In this document: piece by piece, positions 34,548 through 40,757 of the stretch
Layout of the letters: every line of letters begins with the position of its first letter
How positions within the stretch are numbered: position 1 is the first letter of the stretch
Assembly: GCA_012718975.1 (NCBI GenBank)
Contig: JAAYBF010000021.1
Location: forward strand, 1 to 40,757
From: Solirubrobacterales bacterium
Lineage (GTDB): Bacteria; Actinomycetota; Thermoleophilia; Solirubrobacterales; Thermoleophilaceae
Direction: 5' to 3'
DNA: 40,757 bases
The notes under the pieces: model-generated
What the model was told of the DNA's origin: nothing
Seen by the model: the letters and a program-made list of their open reading frames with translations, nothing else
Database searches by the model: none
Translations under genes and position numbers: made by a program

Positions 34548-37500
34548 CTAGGCCGCGCCGGAGGCGGCCGCCGGGGCGGGTGCCTCGAAGAGGCCCTCGC
34601 CGGCGCGGCCGGAGAGCTTGCGGGAGACGACGCGGGAGATGCCGTCACCGCCCATGCTGACGCCGTAGATGCGGTCGGCGGCGTCCATCGTGCGCTTCTG
34701 GTGGGTGACGACGATGAACTGGGCGCGGTCGGAGTAGCGGCGGACGAGCTGGAGGAAGCGGTCGACGTTGAGGTCGTCGAGCGCCGCCTCGACCTCGTCG
34801 AGGACGTAGAACGGGCACGGGCGGGCGAGGAAGACGGCGAACATGAAGGCGAGCGCGACGAGCGACTTCTCGCCGCCGGACATCAGCGACAGCCGCTTCG
34901 TGGACTTCCCGGCCGGCGTCACCTCGATCTCGACACCGGGCTCCGACGCCGCCGGCCGCGCCGCCGACTCGTCCGGCGTGTCGTCGGCCTCCGCCGTGCC
35001 GTCGCCAGCCTGGTCGCCGCCGCCGCCGTCGGCCGCCTCGCCGCCGAGCACCGGCCGCGGGCCCTGGTCGGGCTGGACCAGCCGCAGCCGGCCGCGGCCA
35101 CCGGGGAACAGGTGGGCGGCTACCTCCTCGAAGTTGCGCGCCGCCGCCTCGTAGGTCTCCTCGAAGCTCTCGCGGATCCGCTTGTCGGTGTCGCGGATCA
35201 GGGTCTGCAGCTCCGCCAGCGCGCCCTCGAGATCGGAGCGCTGGCCCTCCAGCTCCTCGACGTGGGCGAGCGCCTCCTCGTACTCGGCCGCCGCCAGCGG
35301 GTTGACCGGGCCGAGCTGCTCGCGGCGGCGGCCGAGCCGCTCGATCCGCTTCGCCAGCTCCGCGCGCCGGTCGTCGTCGAGCGGCCCCTCCGCCGGCTCC
35401 GCGGGCAGGCCCAGCCGCTCGGCGACCGCCGCGAGCTCGTTGCCGGCGTCGGCGGCCTGGTCGCGCAGCTGCTGGGCGGCGACCTCGGCGCGCGTCACCC
35501 GCTCGCCGGCGTCGCGCAGCGCGCGCTGGACCTCGGACTCCTGGTGGGCGCACGCGCGCAGCTCGGCCGCCGTCCGCTCGCCGGCCGCCGCGCCGGCGGC
35601 GTGCTCGGCCTCGATCGCGGCCACGCGCTCGGAGACGGCCCCCGCGGCCTCCTCGAGCGCGGCGGCGGCCTGCTCGGCGGACTCGGCGAGACCGCCGTCG
35701 CGCTCGATCCGGCGCCGTAGCCGGCCGGCCCGCTCGAGCCGCTCCGCGTGCTCGCGGGCTGCGCTCTCGGCCATCCGGCGCTCGGCGCGCAGCTCGGCCG
35801 CCAGCTCGGCGCGGCGGACAGCGTCGGGGCCCTCGTCGGGGCTCTCGCTGCGCTGCTCGATCAGCCACTCCGCGCGCCGGACCGCCTCGACGGCCGCCTC
35901 GACCTCGCGGGCAGCGGCGCGGACGGCGGTCTCGGCCTCGTCGCGCCCGCGGTCGGCGGCGAGCACCCGCTCGGCGGCCGCGTCGACGACCGCGCGCGCC
36001 TCCGTCTCGGCCTGGATCGCCCGCTCCGAGACCGCGACCAGCTCGTCGCGGCGGTTGCGCTGCTCGAGCACCCGCTCGGCGCCGCCGGCCGGAGCCTGGC
36101 GCAGGTCGCCGGCGGCGGGCCGCCAGACGCGGCCGGCGCGCGTGACCGCCACCCCTGCGAAGCCCTCCGGCACCGCGGCGAGCGACTCGACGACCCAGAC
36201 ACCGGCGAGCAGCCGCCGCGCCAGCTCCGCGGCCGGGCCGTCGGCGGCGACGCGGTCGAGCAGCCGCTCGGCGTCGGCCGCGGGCGCGGCGTCGTCGGCG
36301 GCCGCGCCGCTCGCGCCCGCCACGAGCACGTGGCCGCCCTCGTCGCCGGCGCCGTCGAGCAGCCGCTCGCCGTCGCCGACCGACTCGACCACCCCGGCCC
36401 CCAGCCGCGGACCGAGCGCCGCCGCGAGCGCAAGCTCGTAGCCCGGCTCGACGCGCAGCTGCTCGGACAGCGCGCGGGCGCCGCCGGGCGCGCTCTCGGA
36501 GGCGCGCAGGTACTGGTTGACGGCGGCCAGGTCGGCGCCGACGCGCGCCGCCTCGTTGCGGGCGGCCTCGGCCGCCCGCTCGGCCTCGCGCCGCTGCGCG
36601 CGCGCGGCGTCGGCGGCCCGCTCGGCCGCGGCGAGCGCGTCGCGGCGCTCGTTGGCGACCAGCTCCAGCTCGCCGCGCCGCTTCGCCGCGGCCTCGCGCT
36701 CGGCGCGCAGCTCCGCCAGCTCCTGCTCGAGCCGCTCCTTGCGGCGCCCCTCGAGCGCCTCCAGCTCGGCCTCGAGCTCGGCGATGCGGGCGTCGGAGCC
36801 GGCCTTCGGGTCGCCGGCGGCGGCGATCGCGGCCTCGAGCTGCTCGAGCTCCTCGGAGCGCCGGCCACGCCCCTCGACCGCCGCGCGGCCGAGCTCGCGT
36901 GCACGGTCGAGCCGCATCGCGATCCGCTCGGCGGCGCCGCGGGCGGCGTAGAGGCGGCCCTGGATCTCGTCGCGCAGCCGGCTCTGCTCGGCGAATGCCT
37001 GCTCGGCCCGCTCGCGCCGGCGGGCGACCTCGGCGAGCTGGCCGTCGGCGGTCTCGCGCTCGTCGCGGGCGGCGGCGACCGCCCGCTCGGCGTCGGCGAG
37101 CCGCTCGCTCGCCGAGCGGACGGCGTCGCGCGCCAGCTCGTAGCGCGCCTCGGCGGTCTGGCGCTCGAGCCGCTCGTGCAGCTCGGCCGCCTCCGCCTGG
37201 CGCTTGAGCGGCCGCAGCCGCCCGCGCGCCTCGCGCTCGACATCGAGCGCCCGCGACAGGTTCTCCTGGGTGCGCTCGAGCTTGAGCTGGGCGCGGCGGC
37301 GGCGCTGGCGATGCTTGCCGAGACCGGCCGCCTCCTCGATCAGCATCCGCCGCTCGCGCGGGCGCGACAGCACGATCGACTCGACCCGGCCCTGGGAGAC
37401 GACCGAGTGCATCTCCTTGCCGAGCCCGGTCTCCGAGAGCACCTCGGCGATGTCGGAGAGCCGGCAGCGGGCGCCGTTGAGACGGTACTCGCCGTCGCCG

Positions 37501-37820
37501 TCGCGGTCGAGGCGGCGGACGATCGAGATCTCGCTGAACTCCGACTCGCCGCGACCGCCGGAGTTGTCGATCACGACCTCTACCTCGGCCGTCGCGGAGC
37601 CCTTGACCCCGTGGCCGCCGGCGAAGATGACGTCCTTCATCGACTGACCGCGCACCGCCAGCGGGCTCTGCTCGCCGAGCGCCCAGAGGATGGCGTCGGT
37701 GATGTTCGACTTGCCGGACCCGTTCGGGCCGACGACGACCGAGACGCCCGGCCCGAAGTCGAGCGTCGTGCGGGTCGGGAACGACTTGAAGCCCTTCATC
37801 GAGATGGCCTTGAGGTGCAT
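34548..37820 (-). CDS. smc: Chromosome segregation protein SMC
   Basis: A 1090-aa SMC. The N-terminal head has Walker A GPNGSGKS (31-38), GRVESIVLSRPRERRMLIEEAAGL comes near 150, then two long coiled-coil arms flank a hinge (about 450-600). The C-terminal head has signature LSLMSGGEKS (977-986) and Walker B FYVLDEVEAALDD (about 1004-1016). A 40-45-residue Gly/Asp/Glu/Ala insertion (about 919-962) sits in the C-terminal head before the signature. It condenses and segregates chromosomes with ScpAB. The ATG overlaps the rnc stop by one base (TGATG). It ends just beside repeat copy A. Confidence 0.95.
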   Translation of the reverse strand: MHLKAISMKGFKSFPTRTTLDFGPGVSVVVGPNGSGKSNITDAILWALGEQSPLAVRGQSMKDVIFAGGHGVKGSATAEVEVVIDNSGGRGESEFSEISIVRRLDRDGDGEYRLNGARCRLSDIAEVLSETGLGKEMHSVVSQGRVESIVLSRPRERRMLIEEAAGLGKHRQRRRRAQLKLERTQENLSRALDVEREARGRLRPLKRQAEAAELHERLERQTAEARYELARDAVRSASERLADAERAVAAARDERETADGQLAEVARRRERAEQAFAEQSRLRDEIQGRLYAARGAAERIAMRLDRARELGRAAVEGRGRRSEELEQLEAAIAAAGDPKAGSDARIAELEAELEALEGRRKERLEQELAELRAEREAAAKRRGELELVANERRDALAAAERAADAARAQRREAERAAEAARNEAARVGADLAAVNQYLRASESAPGGARALSEQLRVEPGYELALAAALGPRLGAGVVESVGDGERLLDGAGDEGGHVLVAGASGAAADDAAPAADAERLLDRVAADGPAAELARRLLAGVWVVESLAAVPEGFAGVAVTRAGRVWRPAAGDLRQAPAGGAERVLEQRNRRDELVAVSERAIQAETEARAVVDAAAERVLAADRGRDEAETAVRAAAREVEAAVEAVRRAEWLIEQRSESPDEGPDAVRRAELAAELRAERRMAESAAREHAERLERAGRLRRRIERDGGLAESAEQAAAALEEAAGAVSERVAAIEAEHAAGAAAGERTAAELRACAHQESEVQRALRDAGERVTRAEVAAQQLRDQAADAGNELAAVAERLGLPAEPAEGPLDDDRRAELAKRIERLGRRREQLGPVNPLAAAEYEEALAHVEELEGQRSDLEGALAELQTLIRDTDKRIRESFEETYEAAARNFEEVAAHLFPGGRGRLRLVQPDQGPRPVLGGEAADGGGGDQAGDGTAEADDTPDESAARPAASEPGVEIEVTPAGKSTKRLSLMSGGEKSLVALAFMFAVFLARPCPFYVLDEVEAALDDLNVDRFLQLVRRYSDRAQFIVVTHQKRTMDAADRIYGVSMGGDGISRVVSRKLSGRAGEGLFEAPAPAAASGAA

Positions 37821-38521
37821 CAGGTCCGCCCTCCCCCGAAGTCCTCGAGCGCCTGCTCGGCGGCCTCCTGCTCGGCCAGCTTCTTCGTGCGGCCCTCGCC
37901 GCGACCCAGCTCGCTGCCCTTGACGCGGGCGGCGATCACGAAGTGGCGGTCGTGCGGCGGCCCGGACTCCTCGACGACCGCGTAGTCGACGACCTGGCCG
38001 CGGCGCGCGAGGCGCTCCTGCAGCACGGACTTGAAGTCGGCCGAGCGGTTGACCGCGATGTCCATCTGCTCGGCGAACGCCGCTACCACCGCGGGCGCCA
38101 CCCGCTCGTAGCCACAGCCGAAGTAGACGGCGCCGATGACCGCCTCGCACACCGACGCGAGCACCCTCTCGCTGGTGAGCAGCGCGTCGAGGCCGTGCTC
38201 GTCGCCGTCGGGTGCCTGCGCGCGCAGCCGCTCGTCGAAGCCGAAGTCGCGCGCCACCTGCGCGCAGGCCGAGCCGCTGACCGCCTGGGCGCGGACCTTG
38301 GTGAGGCGCCCGACGCCGTAGGAGGCAAGCAGCGGGTAGAGGTGGGTAGAGACCGCGAGCGCGAGCACGGCGTCGCCCATGAAGGCGAGCCGCTCGTAGG
38401 ACTCGGGCCGCGGACGGGTCCACGAGGCGTGGCTGAAGGCCTGCCGGACCAGCTCCGGCGGCGTGGCGTCGAGGAGGTCCGCAAGGGTCTCGGCCTGCTC
38501 AGTCGTCGGCGCGCTCGACAT
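37820..38521 (-). CDS. rnc: Ribonuclease III, with altered catalytic residues
   Basis: A 233-aa protein. The RNase III domain (1-150) has YERLAFMGDAVLAL (usual form NERLEFLGDSVL) and SERVLASVCEAVIGAVYF (usual LADxxEAxIGA). The dsRNA-binding domain (about 160-230) has DFKSVLQERLARRG and GEGRTKKLAEQEAAEQALEDF. Of the four metal ligands known from the E. coli enzyme (E41, D45, D114, E117), two are changed: Ala 46 for E41 and Ser 123 for D114. D50 and E126 remain. It starts inside the acpP end (23-bp overlap) and its stop overlaps smc. It should process rRNA, if active. Confidence 0.9.
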   Translation of the reverse strand: MSSAPTTEQAETLADLLDATPPELVRQAFSHASWTRPRPESYERLAFMGDAVLALAVSTHLYPLLASYGVGRLTKVRAQAVSGSACAQVARDFGFDERLRAQAPDGDEHGLDALLTSERVLASVCEAVIGAVYFGCGYERVAPAVVAAFAEQMDIAVNRSADFKSVLQERLARRGQVVDYAVVEESGPPHDRHFVIAARVKGSELGRGEGRTKKLAEQEAAEQALEDFGGGRT

Positions 38522-38753
38522 GGGCGTACACGTAGTCGGCCGCCTGGCCGACGGTCAGGATCTTGGCCGCCTGGTCGTCGGGGATGCGGATCCCGTAGTG
38601 GTCCTCCAGCTCGACGGTCAGCTCGACCAGGTCGAGCGAGTCGGCCTCGAGGTCCTCGCGGAAGCGGGTCTCCTCGCGGATCGCGCCCGCGTCGACCTCC
38701 AGCTCGGACGCGAGGTGCTCGCGGATCCGGCTCAGGACGTCGGCGCGGTCCAC
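38499..38753 (-). CDS. acpP: Acyl carrier protein
   Basis: An 84-aa protein. Helix 1 is VLSRIREHLASELEVD. The phosphopantetheine site is LEADSLDLVEL with Ser 39, and the end YGIRIPDDQAAKILTVGQAADYV matches ACP. It carries growing fatty acids. GTG 38753 is chosen: a GGGGAGGGG purine run lies 5 nt upstream and conserved sequence begins there. It follows plsX and overlaps rnc by 23 bp. Confidence 0.94.
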   Translation of the reverse strand: MDRADVLSRIREHLASELEVDAGAIREETRFREDLEADSLDLVELTVELEDHYGIRIPDDQAAKILTVGQAADYVYAHVERADD

Positions 38754-38799
38754 GCGGCCCCTCCCCACGGCCGGCGGCGGCCGCTGTCGATGCGTCGCA

Positions 38800-39795
38800 T
38801 CATTCGCGGCTGACGCTACCAGCGGCGGCGGACCGCAGAGCCCCACCGGCCGCCAGCGCGGCGGCGGTGCGCTCGACCATGCGCTCGTCGACCGCACGCC
38901 GCGCAAGGCCGATCGCCGACGCGAGGCCAACCGGCCCGAAGCTGCCGTGGCCGATCACCACCGGTCGTCGCAGCCCGAGCAGGATCGCGCCGCCGACCGC
39001 CTCGGGGTCGAGCCGGGCGCGCAGACCGTCGACCGCGCCCCGGATCAGCAGGCCCCCCACGGTCGCGACCGCGCTCGAGCGGATCGCGCCACGGATCGCC
39101 TCACGGGTGACCTTCGAGGTCGCCTCCATCGTCTTGAGCGCGACGTTGCCGGTGAAGCCGTCGGTGACGACCACGTCGACGGCCGCGCTCGGCAGGTCGA
39201 ACCCCTCGACGTTGCCGGCGAACGCCAGCTCGCCGGCCGCCAGCCGCTCGTGCGCGGCGCGGATGTCCGGCGTGCCCTTCCCCGCCTCGGCGCCGACCGA
39301 CAGCAGGCCGACGCGCGGACGATCGACGCCCTCGACGTGCTCCATGAACGCGACGCCCATGTAGGCGAACTGGACGAGGTGCTCGGGCCTGACCTCGACG
39401 TTCGCGCCCGCGTCGAGCAGCAGCACCCGCCCGGCCGGCAGCGGCAGCAGCGCGGCGATCGCCGGGCGGTGGACGCCCTTGATCCGCTTGACCGCAAGCG
39501 TCGCGGCCGCGAGCGTGGGGCCGGTCGCCCCGGCGCTGACGAGCGCGTCGGCGCGACCGTCGGCGACCGCCGCCGCGGCCTGGACGATCGACGCCTCGGG
39601 ACGCCCGCGGACCGCCCGCACGGGCTCCTCGTCGCCGCCGATCCGCTCGGGGGCGTCGACGACCTCGACGTTGCCCTCGGACGGGCCGAGCCGGTCGGCC
39701 GGGCCGAACAACAGCACCCGCTCGCCGCTGCGACGCGCGCCCTCGGCGACCGCCTCCGGCCCCGCGTCGGCGCCGTTGGCGTCGACCGCGATCAC
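38800..39795 (-). CDS. plsX: Phosphate acyltransferase PlsX
   Basis: A 331-aa enzyme beginning IAVDANGADAGPEAVAEGA (usual VDAMGGDxAP; here the Met-Gly-Gly is Asn-Gly-Ala). VSAGATGPTLAAATL, LLDAGANVEVRPEHLVQFAYMGVAF, VGLLSVGAEAGKGT, VVVTDGFTGNVALKTMEA and GHGSFGPVGLASAI follow. It makes acyl-phosphate from acyl-ACP for phospholipid synthesis. GTG start; the rpmF stop is 9 nt upstream. Confidence 0.94.
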   Translation of the reverse strand: MIAVDANGADAGPEAVAEGARRSGERVLLFGPADRLGPSEGNVEVVDAPERIGGDEEPVRAVRGRPEASIVQAAAAVADGRADALVSAGATGPTLAAATLAVKRIKGVHRPAIAALLPLPAGRVLLLDAGANVEVRPEHLVQFAYMGVAFMEHVEGVDRPRVGLLSVGAEAGKGTPDIRAAHERLAAGELAFAGNVEGFDLPSAAVDVVVTDGFTGNVALKTMEATSKVTREAIRGAIRSSAVATVGGLLIRGAVDGLRARLDPEAVGGAILLGLRRPVVIGHGSFGPVGLASAIGLARRAVDERMVERTAAALAAGGALRSAAAGSVSRE

Positions 39796-39804
39796 CGCGG
39801 CCGG

Positions 39805-39999
39805 CTACTCGTCGTCGACGTCAGGCGCCTGGACGACGACCTGGCGGCCGGCGTAGGACCCGCACTCGCCGCACACGCGGTGCGGCAGGCGCGGCGCGCC
39901 GCACTTCGGGCAGGTCGACAGGCTCGGCGGCACGATCTTGTGCTGCGAGCGGCGCTTGTTCGTGCGCGAGTGCGACTGTCGTTGCTTGGGGACGGCCAT
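39805..39999 (-). CDS. rpmF: Ribosomal protein bL32, zinc-ribbon form
   Basis: A 64-aa protein: AVPKQRQSHSRTNKRRSQHK at the N-terminus, then CPKC (30-33) and CGEC (43-46), two CxxC pairs that bind zinc, and an acidic end. It is a late-assembling 50S protein. It heads rpmF-plsX-acpP-rnc-smc. A TACACT -10-like box (40010-40015) lies 10 nt before the ATG, with no clear ribosome-binding site. The yceD-like gene usually found upstream is not adjacent; repeat copy B lies there instead. Confidence 0.95.
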   Translation of the reverse strand: MAVPKQRQSHSRTNKRRSQHKIVPPSLSTCPKCGAPRLPHRVCGECGSYAGRQVVVQAPDVDDE

Positions 40000-40029
40000 G
40001 AGCCGGTGCAGTGTACACGGGGGCCCGCG

Positions 40030-40757
40030 TCGGAGTGGCGTTCCGCTCGGGCGGGTGAGGGTTGCGGGCGGGTGGCGCTCCGCTCGGGGCGGGTGGCGCT
40101 CCGCTCGGCGCGGGCGGGCGAGGGTTGCGGGCGGGTGGCGCTCCGGGCGAGGGTCGCGGGCGGGTGGCGCTCCGCTCGGGGCGGGCGGGCGAGAGTCGGG
40201 ACGGAGCTCGACTGGCTGGGTAGGGAGGCGTGCGGTTCGGAGCGGGGTTGGTTCGACCGTTTCGCCCCCCCCGATTCGAGCGCCGCCCGCTGTTTTCCGG
40301 CCGCCGAGAGCTCCGGTGAGAGTTTCGGCCAATATTTGGCCGAAACTCTCACCGCGCTCCTGAGCGGAGGGCGTTGGGCCTCGGCGCCGAGCCCACCTTC
40401 ACCGCCCCGCCGCTTCCCGTCTTCAGGGTCCATCCATCATCTCCCGGCTATCTCTCAACCCATCCACCGTTTACCGCCCATAGACCGGCAAACGTCGGAC
40501 CGGCGCCGGGCGGCCGACAAACGTCGGGCTGGTCGCATGTGGGGCCGGAGAACATCGGCCTAGGAGCGCCGGCAAGCGGCGGCCGACCCCACAGAACACA
40601 GGAAACGCCGGACCCCAAGCCCAAGGTCGAGCCACATTCCAGGCTCCCGCTCTCCCACACAAGGAACGGCCGGCGCGCAGCGCCCCTCCACCGTTGGCCT
40701 CCGCGGGTGGCGACGGTGTCGACCTTCGCGCGCAGGCGAAGCGCGGAGCTACTCCCG
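40030..40757 (-). repeat. Large intergenic repeat, copy B (inverted, cut by window end)
   Basis: Reverse-complement match to 33884-34507. It holds the perfect 39-bp palindrome at 40315-40353, the shared GTCCGACGTTTGCCGGTC block and the low-change segment at 40682-40757. Between these blocks copy B has ~65 extra bases, roughly 40505-40590. The tail nearest rpmF carries five GTGGCG-containing units (40035, 40072, 40093, 40135, 40164). There is no gene from 40000 to 40757 that I can support; long open frames here are a by-product of GC bias. The element reaches the window edge, so its outer end is not seen. Confidence 0.85.
40315..40353. repeat. 39-bp perfect palindrome in repeat copy B
   Basis: The 18-bp arms GGTGAGAGTTTCGGCCAA (40315-40332) and TTGGCCGAAACTCTCACC (40336-40353) lie around TAT. 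They match perfectly. Both copies share the same core, and copy A has lost one base pair. Confidence 0.92.

Noticed and set aside
40027-40435. Long arginine/glycine-rich frames upstream of rpmF
   Set aside because: Caused by the GTGGCG tandem units and GC bias; no family similarity is visible.
34103-40563. Peptide HHLPAISQPIHRLP encoded in both repeat copies with mostly silent differences
   Set aside because: The frame breaks between the copies just upstream, the downstream residues diverge, and there is no start or ribosome-binding site. Too few sites differ for the silent pattern to count.
33884-40757. Composite transposon with the repeats as terminal insertion sequences
   Set aside because: The repeats contain no transposase and the enclosed genes are core housekeeping genes in their normal order.

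Overview
This window comes from a very GC-rich (roughly 70-75 %) bacterial chromosome. The core gene order (rnhB, lepB, rplS-trmD-rimM-khpA-rpsP-ffh, then ftsY, smc-rnc-acpP-plsX-rpmF), the many GTG/TTG starts, the WhiG/FliA-type sigma factor and the TANNNT -10 boxes placed directly in front of start codons all suggest an actinobacterium. Protein style suggests the class Thermoleophilia (Solirubrobacterales-like). That placement is inference from memory of the families; no search was run.

Layout. 1-550: the end of an SGNH-type hydrolase, tRNA-Gly(GCC) and its terminator. 545-8840: small accessory operons. These are an alkyltransferase-like protein with a RibD/DHFR-like reductase, divergent from a PadR regulator and its membrane partner; a CDGSH iron-sulfur protein, a heme-oxygenase-like protein and a HemK2/MTQ2-type methyltransferase; an ArsR regulator overlapping an AHSA1 protein; an HtaA-like lipoprotein; a CobW/COG0523 metallochaperone behind a 49-bp perfect palindrome that looks like a Zur/Fur box; a 55-residue membrane protein; and a lipoprotein with a possible thioredoxin-like end. 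8847-11091: a DHA2-type drug exporter and a divergent helical protein.

11101-16934 (minus strand): a run of genes transcribed xerC/D, whiG/fliA-like sigma, STAS protein, zinc-ribbon protein, 68-aa protein, RNase HI, HARP/SNF2-type helicase. 16912-19410: a small unknown protein, an L,D-transpeptidase and an alpha/beta hydrolase. 19414-25453 (minus): a tightly coupled operon comM-dprA-thiD-(79 aa)-(199 aa)-ilvD, in which four of the five junctions are 4-bp stop/start overlaps. 25591-26679: yraN and rnhB.

26699-40000 (minus): the housekeeping block. From upstream to downstream it is rpmF-plsX-acpP-rnc-smc, then ftsY, then nfeD-like and SPFH genes, then ffh, rpsP, khpA, rimM, trmD, rplS and lepB. 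It joins protein targeting (Ffh, FtsY, signal peptidase I), ribosome assembly (L19, L32, S16, RimM, TrmD, KhpA), lipid synthesis (ACP, PlsX) and chromosome condensation (Smc). L19 and S16 both carry long acidic alanine-rich tails. RNase III lacks two of the usual four metal-binding acidic residues.

Two points stand out. First, an intergenic repeat of about 0.6-0.75 kb is present twice in opposite orientation, on either side of rpmF-plsX-acpP-rnc-smc. It encloses a nearly or fully perfect 39-bp palindrome and a GC-rich tandem tail, and I recognise no known element in it. Second, at least thirteen genes have a -10 hexamer 6-8 nt before the start codon, so leaderless transcription looks like a main mode of initiation here. 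In three of them (padR, arsR, cobW) an operator-like dyad occupies the promoter.
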